Shown here: piece by piece, positions 41,055 to 50,753 of the stretch
Layout of the letters: each line of letters begins with the position of its first letter
Numbering within the stretch: the first letter of the stretch is position 1
Assembly (NCBI GenBank): GCA_963281255.1
Contig: OY725490.1
Span: forward strand, 6,634,001-6,698,000
Origin: Aphrocallistes beatrix
Lineage: Eukaryota; Porifera; Hexactinellida; Sceptrulophora; Aphrocallistidae
Reading direction: 5' to 3'
DNA length: 64,000 nucleotides
Made by a program: the position numbers and the translations under genes
Notes under the pieces: model-generated
Database searches by the model: none
The model's input: only the letters and a program-made list of their open reading frames with translations
Told to the model about the DNA's origin: nothing

Positions 41055-42146
41055 ATGCCAGCTTCTACTGGAAAAATATTGAGAGTTGTTAGCAACCTTA
41101 CCTTTTTATTATTCGGTGTTTACTTATTCATTCAACTCGTTTGGCTTATTTTCTTAGTCAAACGGCTCGTGCTGTCGAACAAAATTCTGAGAGGTACGAA
41201 ACGAATATCTCAGCCCACCAGCTTTTCTGTCTACAATGCCAAAACCCAAGTTGTCAAGCATAGCTACTTAGTCGCTATTTTACTATTAGAAATCCTAGGC
41301 ATGGTTTCTTATGTACTATTCATTCCCTTATTTGCAAACCCTTATTTTGTGTGGAATCTGGGAGTGAAAGAACTTAATGAGTCAAAAATTAATCCTTCCA
41401 ATGATACCCTTACTTGCAGCATCGATCCCAGAGTTTTCGCAATACACAATCATCCATATATATTTCTCTTACAGGCAATACCGCAAATCCTAGTATTATT
41501 GTTACTCACCATCCTCTCAATACAAACTTTCTACCTTGAAACTCGTTATCGATTCTCTTCTCATGTCAGAACTTCTTTCAAATTATTCGTCGTTCTAAGT
41601 CTGCAAGCACTTGTCCTGACACTAACCTGTTCTTCTCGTTACACGGTACTGTTTGAACCGTTGTTATTCCTTCTATTCTTTTTCATATTTTTCGTTATTT
41701 ACCTCCGATATTTCCATCGTTTAAAATTAGTAATAAGAGGTCGCATGTTTGAAATTAAAACGTTTGAAAACTACCCCCAAGATTTTGCTCATGATCAACG
41801 TGCAATCCGTCGATTAGTTATCTTCACGTCTTTATTTTGTGTCGGTTTGGCTTACCCTTCCATTTACTTGACAGTTTTAATTTGCTTTTATTTAGCTAGT
41901 TCAGAAAAAATATGCATTGTTCAATTATTTTTTCAAAATAATGATTTCGTTAACTATAAAAGGGTTGACAAATTCCATTTGCACTGGGTTACTACGTTTG
42001 ACCCACCTTTGATTATTCTACCTTTTCTCCTAATCATACTACCTCATTTCGCCTTTGCCATCTACTGGCTGATTGACAAGATCAAGAGAAGACCGAAGAG
42101 TTGGATATTCTACCCAGGCATCAAACTAACCCAGCCTCTCATCTGA
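41055..42146 (+). CDS. Novel seven-TM receptor-like protein, copy A
   Basis: 363 aa, intronless. I do not recognise the family. Seven hydrophobic segments (about 14-35, 70-92, 135-160, 180-194, 204-222, 256-282, 313-341) and basic odd-numbered loops place the N-terminus outside and the C-terminus inside. The TM2 entry has N61-A-K-T-x3-K and E79, spaced as in all six copies. A loop cysteine lies in the motif CSIDPRVFA before TM3, ETRY closes TM3, and a second loop cysteine (KICIVQLFF) precedes TM7. The inner loop 3 has FEIKTFENY, and the tail ends TQPLI. A central block is almost identical in DNA to copy C. It could be a receptor or another seven-TM protein; no ligand or G-protein motif can be assigned. 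Confidence 0.85.
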   Translation: MPASTGKILRVVSNLTFLLFGVYLFIQLVWLIFLVKRLVLSNKILRGTKRISQPTSFSVYNAKTQVVKHSYLVAILLLEILGMVSYVLFIPLFANPYFVWNLGVKELNESKINPSNDTLTCSIDPRVFAIHNHPYIFLLQAIPQILVLLLLTILSIQTFYLETRYRFSSHVRTSFKLFVVLSLQALVLTLTCSSRYTVLFEPLLFLLFFFIFFVIYLRYFHRLKLVIRGRMFEIKTFENYPQDFAHDQRAIRRLVIFTSLFCVGLAYPSIYLTVLICFYLASSEKICIVQLFFQNNDFVNYKRVDKFHLHWVTTFDPPLIILPFLLIILPHFAFAIYWLIDKIKRRPKSWIFYPGIKLTQPLI

Positions 42147-42641
42147 TATATGTATATACACGTATATGACAATAATTCAGTTATGTGTATGTATATGATA
42201 GTACTGCTTGGTATATTTCCCCATTGTAAATCCTGAATATTTTTTACAAAACCTGTACATTTGCACTGGTTTATTTCTTGTGTGATGTTATGTGTTAAGT
42301 ATTATTTGTGATTAAAGTTTTATCCAGTGGATTTGAAAACCCACAATTTACACTAAATGTAAACTATCAATGCTTTCAGGATTACATTTTCCAAAAAATT
42401 AGGCCATAAAGTAGTAATAAATTATCAAAAAATGGATACTTTAGTTGAGAAATGATTTATTATTCGATTATCGAGTGCGGATAACTTGATTCACTTGAAG
42501 TTTTATTATGATTACTCAACCAGTAACCTGTTTTCCACTAAGCAATTGCATAATAACTACATTTCATATCTGGTATTACCGTCTAAGCAAGTCGTAATCA
42601 GGTATATATAGAGAAAATTATGCACAAGAAACAAGTTTTCA
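42147..42641. other. Spacer between seven-TM copies A and B
   Basis: 495 bp. TATATATA at 42603-42610 lies 39 bp before the copy B ATG, a likely core promoter. Otherwise AT-rich and without features. Confidence 0.5.
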
Positions 42642-43754
42642 ATGGCAAAATTATTCGGAAAAATATCCCAGGTATTTTTGGATTTGGACATATTCCTTGC
42701 CTGTATATATTTACTCATCCTGATCCTTTGGCTCGTCTACATAGTCAGGCGACTCCTCTTCTCGAACAAAATCCTCAGTGGTACAAAGCGACACGAGAGT
42801 TCTTCCAAACATAGCCTACCTGTATACAACGCGAATACTCAAGTTGTTAAATATCGGTTACTAGTTATCGTCATCGTATTGGAAATCTTTTATATTATTA
42901 CAATTCAATCGAACTACGCTATTTTTGCAAAGCCAAATTTCGTCTGGAGTTTAGGCAAACAAGAGTTCAGTGAGTTTAATAGATCTACTAGTAATTATTC
43001 TTGCCCAATAGACCCCCTGACACTCGCTATATACAAGCATCCTACGATAATGTTATACCCAACACTTACACACAGCATCTCATTGCTCCTACTTACCGCA
43101 ATCTCAGTCCTCATATATTACCTCATCCTGCGCTATAATACATGTATACTATATCAGCATCATAAAACTTTGTTCCAACTAGTTGCCGTTGTAAGCGTAC
43201 AAATCCTTATACTGATCCTGACCTGCACTTCTCCATATACAATATTGTTAGAACCTGTGCTGTTCTTTCTATTCTTTCTTGGAGGTCTCGTTGTTTACTT
43301 TTGGTGTTTCAATCGGTTGAAATTGATCATTAAAGGACGCATCTTTGAGATAACCAACTTTGAAAACTACTCGAAGACATTCGCTCATAGCAAACGAGAC
43401 TACAATCGCTTCAAATATTTCACATATCTTTTCTGGGCCTCGTTAATCTTACCAGCATTGTTCTTCGAATTCGTTCTTTATTTAATCCTCTTTGGATTCG
43501 ATTCAAAAAAGTTGTGCATTTTTTCCTTAATTTTCGGAAATCATAGCCTCATCAATTTCACCAATATTGAAGATGAGCATGGTGCGTATTATGAATTTAT
43601 GCAATTTTTATCCGTCCTAAGCTTTATTCCCATTTCTATCCTCATACTACCGCACCTTGCTTATGTTCTCTGCTGGGTAATTGATTCTACTAAGAAAAGG
43701 CCAAGGAGTTTGATATTCGCTTCCAATGCATCCCTCTCACAGCCGCTCATCTAA
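42642..43754 (+). CDS. Novel seven-TM receptor-like protein, copy B
   Basis: 370 aa, intronless, same strand as A and C. It carries the family signature N-A-N-T-x3-K-x10-E at TM2, SCPIDPLTLAIYKHP before TM3, ILRY at the inner end of TM3, FEITNFENY in inner loop 3, KLCIFSLIF in the last outer loop and the tail SLSQPLI. It does not share the near-identical block of A and C, so it shows the normal level of divergence in the cluster. NRST and NYS sites in the first outer loop could be glycosylated. Function unknown. Confidence 0.85.
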   Translation: MAKLFGKISQVFLDLDIFLACIYLLILILWLVYIVRRLLFSNKILSGTKRHESSSKHSLPVYNANTQVVKYRLLVIVIVLEIFYIITIQSNYAIFAKPNFVWSLGKQEFSEFNRSTSNYSCPIDPLTLAIYKHPTIMLYPTLTHSISLLLLTAISVLIYYLILRYNTCILYQHHKTLFQLVAVVSVQILILILTCTSPYTILLEPVLFFLFFLGGLVVYFWCFNRLKLIIKGRIFEITNFENYSKTFAHSKRDYNRFKYFTYLFWASLILPALFFEFVLYLILFGFDSKKLCIFSLIFGNHSLINFTNIEDEHGAYYEFMQFLSVLSFIPISILILPHLAYVLCWVIDSTKKRPRSLIFASNASLSQPLI

Positions 43755-44088
43755 AGAAAGCTCTTTCAAGGCTCTATATTACAGACTTGTGAGTAATCTT
43801 GTGAATTCTTGTAATATAGATAAATTAGATAGGATTACTCATAGTATTGGATTACTGATCTGAATTACTTAGTTTTAAGATAAACGGATATTTTATCTAA
43901 TACTCATGTGTCATTCATTCATGGAAAATGTGTCTGTGTATGGTCAAAGGCGCAACTATGCCCATTTTTGCCCAGCGATAGAACCTAATTATGCCTATGT
44001 GTATGGTACATATGAGTATATATAAATGTATATATCTACGTACATGTTATAACTTGGAATTTCTGTATTCACAATATTACCTGTTGCT
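43755..44088. other. Spacer between seven-TM copies B and C
   Basis: 334 bp. TATAAA at 44021-44026 lies 68 bp upstream of the copy C ATG. No other feature. Confidence 0.5.
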
Positions 44089-45195
44089 ATGGAAGCTTAC
44101 ATTCCCACAATATATTATCTGCTTGGCGCTGTGCTACCCTTCCTGTACTTACCCATTCTACTCGGTTGGCTTATATACTTAGTCAAACGGCTCATTATCT
44201 CTAACAAGATTCTAAGAGGTACGAAGAGACATGAAACTCAATCCAGCTTGTCGGTGTACAACGCCAAGACCCAAGTCGTTAAGTACAAATATTTAGTCGC
44301 AATCATCTCCATAGAAATGCTCAGTATCCTCTTTATCGGATCGAACAACTTCTTGTTTGAAAAGTTAAAATTTATCTGGGTTTTAGGACTTGAAGAGTTG
44401 AATTCCTCAATTCCTCAATTTTATAATATCCCCACTAATCTAACAAATTATTGCGAAATCGACCCCAGGGTTTTCGCAATATTCAATCACCCCTACATAA
44501 TGCTCCTGCCCATATTTTCACACATCCTGATATTATTGTTACTCACCATGCTCTCAATACAAACTTTCTACCTTGAAACTCGTTATCGATTCTCTTCTCA
44601 TGTCAGAACTTCTTTCAAATTATTCGTCGTTCTAAGTCTGCAAGCACTTGTCCTGACACTAACCTGTTCTTCTCGATACACGGTACTGTTTGAACCGTTA
44701 TTATTCCTTCTATTCTTTTTCATATTTTTCGTTGTTTACCTCCGATATTTCCATCGTTTAAAATTAGTAATAAGAGGTCGCATGTTTGAAATTAATACAT
44801 TTGAAGACTACTCTCAAAAATTTGCTCATGATCAACGTGCAATCCGTCGGTTCGTTATTATAACATATTTATTTTGTTTCAGCTTGATATACCCATCTGT
44901 ATTCTTCAGTTTTGAATTTTACATTCGTCTTTTCTTAATTCCTTTGCCGAGATTCTGTACTTTTGAATTGTTCTTTCGAAATGACCCTTTGACTAAATAT
45001 GTTCCAATTGTTGAAGCTCAGATACATTGGTATATGGAGTTTATTAAATTCATTCCACCTCTCATTATTGTCCCCTTCATCCTCCTGATACTGCCTCACA
45101 TCGCCTATGTCTTGTACTGGGCGATTGATAAGATTAAGAAAAGACCAAAGAGTTTGATATTCTCTGATCCCTTGATAGCTCCTCTTCTCATCTGA
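44089..45195 (+). CDS. Novel seven-TM receptor-like protein, copy C
   Basis: 368 aa, intronless. The layout and signature match copy A: N-A-K-T-x3-K-x10-E, YCEIDPRVFAIFNHP, ETRY after TM3, FEINTFEDY, RFCTFELFF, and the tail IAPLLI, where Ala replaces the Gln of the other copies. Bases 44531-44849 align without gaps to 41494-41812 in copy A; the first 265 bp or so differ at only about five positions, while both ends of the genes are strongly diverged. The outer loop 1 is longer than in A (about 60 residues) with an NLT site. Confidence 0.85.
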   Translation: MEAYIPTIYYLLGAVLPFLYLPILLGWLIYLVKRLIISNKILRGTKRHETQSSLSVYNAKTQVVKYKYLVAIISIEMLSILFIGSNNFLFEKLKFIWVLGLEELNSSIPQFYNIPTNLTNYCEIDPRVFAIFNHPYIMLLPIFSHILILLLLTMLSIQTFYLETRYRFSSHVRTSFKLFVVLSLQALVLTLTCSSRYTVLFEPLLFLLFFFIFFVVYLRYFHRLKLVIRGRMFEINTFEDYSQKFAHDQRAIRRFVIITYLFCFSLIYPSVFFSFEFYIRLFLIPLPRFCTFELFFRNDPLTKYVPIVEAQIHWYMEFIKFIPPLIIVPFILLILPHIAYVLYWAIDKIKKRPKSLIFSDPLIAPLLI

Positions 45196-45521
45196 TATTA
45201 TTTAATAATTTGAGCATATTTATTGAGCTATCTTATCTATTAAATGATAATTACTACCTAAGTGAACTTTCTATTTATTATTTAGTTATGTATGTATAGT
45301 ATCATTCTTTTTATTTGTACTCCCTTTACTGTCTCAAACACCAGGGAACCGAACGGTCGAAATTTGTTCGTATTAAACGGAGTGATTTACATGTATTTTC
45401 CTCCGTGGGGGATAAAATATCTGTTCTATTATCCGTGTGGTTCTATTGTATCTAGTTTGATTCAGATATACGTACATCTTTTATACACTACTAGTTCATT
45501 ATTAGGTCACAATTTTCCGAG
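45196..45521. other. Spacer before NUP188
   Basis: 326 bp. A short frame at 45292-45576 overlaps the start of NUP188 and has no supporting feature. Nothing else recognised. Confidence 0.5.
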
Positions 45522-48500
45522 ATGTCTTTACAAGGTCAAGCGAATCCCAGTTTTATACGTCTCCGCTACCTCCTGACCGAACCGATTCCAGAACAGCTCT
45601 TACGTAGTGAGCTGACTGCTTACAATCAGATGTTATGGAAAGATGCTTGGTACCCAGACCACACGGGCGGGATAATGAACAAACTGTGGGTCAATGCGAA
45701 AAACAAAGCACCTTACCAAGACATAGCTCTTCAGCTGGACATCGGAGATCAACTGGCGATCTTTATCATGCTCACGGCGTATTATCATGATATGAAAGCT
45801 GGAGAGGAGATTCCACAGATTACTACTAATAAATTTCCAATCGAGGTTGTGGCAAATTTTTTCACCTACTACCTACACGAAAAACTTGACAAGATAAAAT
45901 CGATTAAAATAATGCTATCTCTCGCACTAGACAAAAACCATCCACTCAACTCTTTCATCTTAGTCTACATCAACAGTGACAAGGTTCCTGATTTACTCTC
46001 CTTTCTGTGGAAGAAATACGTTTCCCTAGAACCACTCAAGTACAAGCCATACTTGTCCAGTGAAGAAGAGGCGAGATGTATTATTCTCTACTACAAGCAG
46101 CATATCGAATGGCTGACAGTCATAATATTGTATCTGCATAGATTTCCGGAAAAAGCGCAAGATAACCTTCTCAAAGAAATTTTGATTTTCTCACTCAAAA
46201 ATAGGTTCCTACACCCGACATGTATTCAGCTACAGAACTATCCCAACTCCGCTTTCACGGTGAAATCTGTCCTTTACTTTTCAATCTTGCTTACTTTAAA
46301 AGTCACTTCTATTCTAGCCGAAAATTCAGCTCTCAACGAAAAATTTTGTAAAGAATTATTTGTCCTGATTCCTCCCAATGACGTGACTGCTGCTCCATTC
46401 ATAATGAGCTTCACAATGATGCTGAATGGTGTGTTAGTGATCGGAGCGAGCAATGTGTGGAATTTGGGCGCGCAGTCCATACTAGGAGGTGCGTTGGTGG
46501 CTCTGGATGATCTACTCAAATTCAAGTTATTCCAAAGGTGTCAGTTTTTGCGTAACATTGCAGGGGGGATTATCGCTAAGGTAATCTTTAAACTGTTAGA
46601 CAATTTTGAGATAGAACCTATCGACCAGACCGAGACTATCTTCAGTCTTGCTTGCAACTCGTTCAGCTCGTCTGACCCGATTGTCAACTCCACTAATCTG
46701 TCAATTGCTAAAGAAACTATTCTCAATTACTGTTTAAACTCTTTTCCTCTCATTTTCAAACCCACGATGGCGTTCTTATGCGCTCTTGCACCCACACTAA
46801 CCGCCAGGCAAGCCTACTCAATGCTCGGTAGCTTGCAGTTCTTCAACACGCCTCTTTCTGGCGACATCTCTCTCTCAGAGGACAGGGAACGCTGTCTCAC
46901 CGAGACGACTGAAATCTTGAAGAGTCGCACCTGTGCACTCTACATTCCTGGGAGGACATTCGGGGAGATAGTGGAGTGGGGCGGACAAGCGGCTATTAAG
47001 TGGAAGTTTGTGTTTAGTGCTTGGAACTTATTCTTAGGCAGACTGGAATTGTTTGTGGACGAATCTAACATTACGATTGGAGACCTCGAGAAAGCGTCGT
47101 TGATACTAAAACTGGTTCACTGCTTACTCGACCAAGATCGGAGTTTGTTCGATGAGCTGAATGGCTTTTGCTGTATTGCTTCGGCAGTCTTTAGTCGGGC
47201 AGTTGAGATACAGTTTGAAGAGAAAGGTGATATTCTATTTCACTCGATTAAGTTGGTGAATTTACTTGGAGAAATTGATTGTGATTTTTTCTCAACAGAA
47301 ATGACAAATGCTAGTGCGTTTTCCAATGCAATCTATCTCACTGATGCCATAGTTAATAATCCCAGTAGCTTCACGCGCGAAAATAGTAAACTTTTTGATG
47401 TAATCCTAGCTCTATTGGACTTGTACGATGTTGTACTATCGAAGAGAGACATCCCAACACAGATCCCAGACACTTTCGTATTGAGTTACAAGCAACTGTT
47501 ACAACACATTCTTAAAAATAACCTATCGTTCAATGATAATGAAGTTATGTTGAAGATGCACAAGAAGGTTATATTGGTTATAACCAACATCCAAGGCAAT
47601 TTAGAAGATTGGGAAAAAAGTGAAATTGAGATTTCAGGTCTCGTTCATAAGAGTTTCAACAGTTTCCTACTCAAAGAGACTGCGATCATGGAGCTAATGT
47701 TTTTCCAATTTGACATGTTAAATCGCTTAACAGAATCGCAACAATCTGATTTCCTAAGAGATGCCTGTGTCTCTCTACTCGTTTCAATACTCAAACTTTT
47801 AGAAACCTTACTTGAAAACTTCGGAAAAGCTTATTTCACGTTAATACAAGCTTACATCGTTCGTCCTGAGCACAGTTTTATCCATGTTCTGAGTGAGATT
47901 ATAATGTCTTTAAACGGTAGTGAGCTGATGCTCGCTTCTCTAGGCGTGCTAAAGGAGCTGTGCAGACATTCTAACTTCTCTCTCATGGTTTGCCTAGGCA
48001 ATACAGTTAAATCTTTAAAATCCAGTCTCACAACCAAATTGAGAAGTTCTCCCGTTTTGCTCAGCAGTGAGGTGCGAATAGAGATTCTATGCTTCATACA
48101 GAGAGTTCTACAGTTCCAACCTTCATTCGCAGAGTACATTTTCAATCAAGAAGACCAGAACGTAATCACAATTCTTATTGAGTTGCTCGGCAATTATGGT
48201 CGAGATAGGAAGCACGTCGAACTAATAGCCGCGTGTTTCAGTGTACTCACTGTTGTTTGGGTGACTCGACGTGAGTGTATTAACGCTGAGTCTCTTGCTA
48301 AGCTATGGAAATCCATCATAGGCATTATGACTTTATTTTATCATAAAAATATCGAATTCACTGAAACCGTTCTTGAGCTCTCGATCGGTATCGTGACAAT
48401 CATGATGATTGAGTTTTACAATACACTCTTCATTCCCAGTATCGATCCTGCGTTTAGAGAAGTAATGATGGCTTTTTTGGATGACACTTACATGGAAAAT

Positions 48501-50387
48501 TACTTCAATCTTGCCTTTACGAGACAAAAAGAAAAGTCGCATTCGTATTATCAGAAACAGATTCGTTTCGCTGTTGTGGTGAGACAGTTTGTCAGTATTT
48601 TCACTTCTAAATCGCAAAAAATCGAGTTTATCCATTCACATCTCAACTCGAAACGGAAAAATTTGATAATTGAGTTCAGTTTAGATCAGCTGCAAATTAT
48701 GTGTAATAATTATTCCGTTTCAGAGGTAGAAGAAATATTTTCAGAACTCTTACTGAGTATGTTAAGTCTTTTCAGGAACTGGCATGAAGCAATCAAACAA
48801 TTCACGGATACATACACTATCTACGTTTCAGCTTCAACTTGGTTAATTTCCCAGTCGAACGTGACTTGTCTACCCTTCCAATACTACTTAACAGGCTCAC
48901 TGCTGCTGCTGCAGTCATCTCGTACCCGTTTGCCTGGACTAAATGTGAAGAGTAAAGAAAAGGATCCCCTCTTTCAACCTAACAGTTTGCTATTCACAAA
49001 TATAGTGTCTGTGTTCTCAGAAATATTGAGGAATAATCTGACAGTTGACAGCTCTCTGCATGAGTTAGTTATATTGAACATATCAGAGATGATGCATCAG
49101 GATATTCAGATGAATATTTTCGAAACAGCCGAAGCAACGCCGTTGTATTTCCTCGTGATAGAATGCCTGAAAAGGTCTCTGACACAGAACAAACTAGCTC
49201 TAACTAATTTATATTTACTTCTCCTAACAACTTTCTCGAAATATGATATTTTCGCGAAATCTCAAGACCTCTCACTCTACTTTCAAGTCGTTTCTGATCT
49301 TCTATTTTGCTGTTCGACTGATGATCCTTTGAAGAAGCAAACTTATCATGAAATATGGTGTTCCGTTCTAGATCTCCTATCAACCTCCCTCATTTATGGA
49401 AAACACAACTTTCTGAACGAAGCAAAGTACTACTTGGATGGTGTAAGATTCATAAACGAAATTAATTCGAACTTAGCAAATTGTAACAGCTTATTGGTGC
49501 TGAAGGAGAATTTTCATTTGACAATGTTTTTATTACATTTATCAAGCATGCAAAACTATCAAATCAACATTCCATTCGACCAGCTAACTCTCACTTTAGT
49601 TCAGGTAGTAGAAGTATCGATTGAACTCTTGTTACACTCTGAAAAGCTGACACAGATCATCATCAATACAGAAAATGCATTAGTTTCAGACTCAAAAGCG
49701 AAGGAAATTTGCGAGGAGATTTCAGACGTGTTTTCAGACAGAACTGCGTTAGCAGATCGAGGCAAACTCTGGTTGTACAAAACTCTCCGCATTGCACTCA
49801 CCTCTCTGCACATTCTCACTCCTTCAGTGGAACAGATAATCTCCTACCCTTCCGCGGATTACATGGTCTATTGCTTTATATACAACTTCCAGCAGACGCA
49901 ACACGCTTACAACCGTCTCATACAGCCAGTGTCAGCTCTCTGCTCCTGCCTCACCGTGTCTTTAGAACTGCTGAATAAGATCCCAGCCATAAGCCCGAAC
50001 CAAAGTCGAACTCATGAATTCCCCAAGGGGAAGAGCTTGATATCTTCCTTTAGCTGGGTGAAGAATTTCATTGAAATCACACTGTCGCTCATTTTATCCC
50101 AATCTTGCATGGTCCTTCTATCCGGAATTCCACCTGCGAATAAGCAGTTGTTTAAAATGCACTTGAGTGGGGAAGTAGAGAATTTCTTGATGGCACTACT
50201 CCGTGTTCTCAACCGTAAGAATATACAGAGTACGCCAAACAAACGTAGGTCCCGCATAACCTGTTCTCTCTCCATGCAATCCACTGGTGATAGTATGTCC
50301 GTTAAGAGTAGCAGTCTAGGATTCGGGGACCAACCAGACCAAATATTTTTCATGACAATAGACAACCTGCGGAAACAGATATTTTAA
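45522..50387 (+). CDS. NUP188: Nucleoporin NUP188
   Basis: 1621 aa, intronless (human 1749). A large alpha-solenoid scaffold of the nuclear pore inner ring. The best markers are CALYIPGRTFGEIVEWGGQ followed by KWKFVFSAWNLFLGRLE, matching the SH3-like insert and following helix of NUP188 (LRIPQGTVGQVM, VRWEYSYSSWTLF), the block ASLGVLKELCRHSNFSLMVCLGN (human LLKRLATVAPMSVYACLGN), and the C-terminal TPSVEQIISYPSADYMVYCF. The related NUP205 lacks these. The N-terminal third is a run of helical repeats. It is directly upstream of NUP160 on the same strand, 366 bp apart. Confidence 0.85.
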   Translation: MSLQGQANPSFIRLRYLLTEPIPEQLLRSELTAYNQMLWKDAWYPDHTGGIMNKLWVNAKNKAPYQDIALQLDIGDQLAIFIMLTAYYHDMKAGEEIPQITTNKFPIEVVANFFTYYLHEKLDKIKSIKIMLSLALDKNHPLNSFILVYINSDKVPDLLSFLWKKYVSLEPLKYKPYLSSEEEARCIILYYKQHIEWLTVIILYLHRFPEKAQDNLLKEILIFSLKNRFLHPTCIQLQNYPNSAFTVKSVLYFSILLTLKVTSILAENSALNEKFCKELFVLIPPNDVTAAPFIMSFTMMLNGVLVIGASNVWNLGAQSILGGALVALDDLLKFKLFQRCQFLRNIAGGIIAKVIFKLLDNFEIEPIDQTETIFSLACNSFSSSDPIVNSTNLSIAKETILNYCLNSFPLIFKPTMAFLCALAPTLTARQAYSMLGSLQFFNTPLSGDISLSEDRERCLTETTEILKSRTCALYIPGRTFGEIVEWGGQAAIKWKFVFSAWNLFLGRLELFVDESNITIGDLEKASLILKLVHCLLDQDRSLFDELNGFCCIASAVFSRAVEIQFEEKGDILFHSIKLVNLLGEIDCDFFSTEMTNASAFSNAIYLTDAIVNNPSSFTRENSKLFDVILALLDLYDVVLSKRDIPTQIPDTFVLSYKQLLQHILKNNLSFNDNEVMLKMHKKVILVITNIQGNLEDWEKSEIEISGLVHKSFNSFLLKETAIMELMFFQFDMLNRLTESQQSDFLRDACVSLLVSILKLLETLLENFGKAYFTLIQAYIVRPEHSFIHVLSEIIMSLNGSELMLASLGVLKELCRHSNFSLMVCLGNTVKSLKSSLTTKLRSSPVLLSSEVRIEILCFIQRVLQFQPSFAEYIFNQEDQNVITILIELLGNYGRDRKHVELIAACFSVLTVVWVTRRECINAESLAKLWKSIIGIMTLFYHKNIEFTETVLELSIGIVTIMMIEFYNTLFIPSIDPAFREVMMAFLDDTYMENYFNLAFTRQKEKSHSYYQKQIRFAVVVRQFVSIFTSKSQKIEFIHSHLNSKRKNLIIEFSLDQLQIMCNNYSVSEVEEIFSELLLSMLSLFRNWHEAIKQFTDTYTIYVSASTWLISQSNVTCLPFQYYLTGSLLLLQSSRTRLPGLNVKSKEKDPLFQPNSLLFTNIVSVFSEILRNNLTVDSSLHELVILNISEMMHQDIQMNIFETAEATPLYFLVIECLKRSLTQNKLALTNLYLLLLTTFSKYDIFAKSQDLSLYFQVVSDLLFCCSTDDPLKKQTYHEIWCSVLDLLSTSLIYGKHNFLNEAKYYLDGVRFINEINSNLANCNSLLVLKENFHLTMFLLHLSSMQNYQINIPFDQLTLTLVQVVEVSIELLLHSEKLTQIIINTENALVSDSKAKEICEEISDVFSDRTALADRGKLWLYKTLRIALTSLHILTPSVEQIISYPSADYMVYCFIYNFQQTQHAYNRLIQPVSALCSCLTVSLELLNKIPAISPNQSRTHEFPKGKSLISSFSWVKNFIEITLSLILSQSCMVLLSGIPPANKQLFKMHLSGEVENFLMALLRVLNRKNIQSTPNKRRSRITCSLSMQSTGDSMSVKSSSLGFGDQPDQIFFMTIDNLRKQIF

Positions 50388-50753
50388 AGCTATCTTTAGT
50401 TCACTTACTCTACTAGGTAATGCATTTCTTACAGTAGATTAAAATGATGTGTTGTTTGAGTGTGGAAAGAAAGGGATTTTTATAGTACTAAATATTAAGA
50501 CTGATTTTTAACCGAATTTTCTCATTACTACACATTTGTCCCAGCTGTTTTTAAGGAAGATTATATTAAAAATTATAATCTTTTTAATTAAAATTCGTAT
50601 TTAGAATATATAGGGATTAAGAGAAATGATTGCATGTAGGGAAGCTAATCTTACTTGAAAACATGTTAGAATAATGAAGTATGTTATGCAGTAAATCTAA
50701 ATGATTTTTGTTTGATTTACGTATGTTTTTTCAGTTTTTACTTAATTTTAGCA
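50388..50753. other. Spacer between NUP188 and NUP160
   Basis: 366 bp, very AT-rich. A frame from a TTG at 50712 is continuous with NUP160, but the region includes TATGTTTTTTCAG, a possible 5'-UTR splice acceptor. No other features. Confidence 0.5.

Noticed and set aside
41055-45195. Insect-type gustatory/odorant receptors
   Set aside because: Those have N-in/C-out topology and a TYhhhhhQF motif in TM7; loop charges here predict the opposite topology and the motif is absent.
45292-45576. 94-codon frame upstream of NUP188
   Set aside because: It overlaps the NUP188 start in another frame and has no coding features.
45522-50387. NUP205 as identity
   Set aside because: The CALYIPGRTFG and AWNLFLGRLE blocks and the C-terminal helix match NUP188 better.
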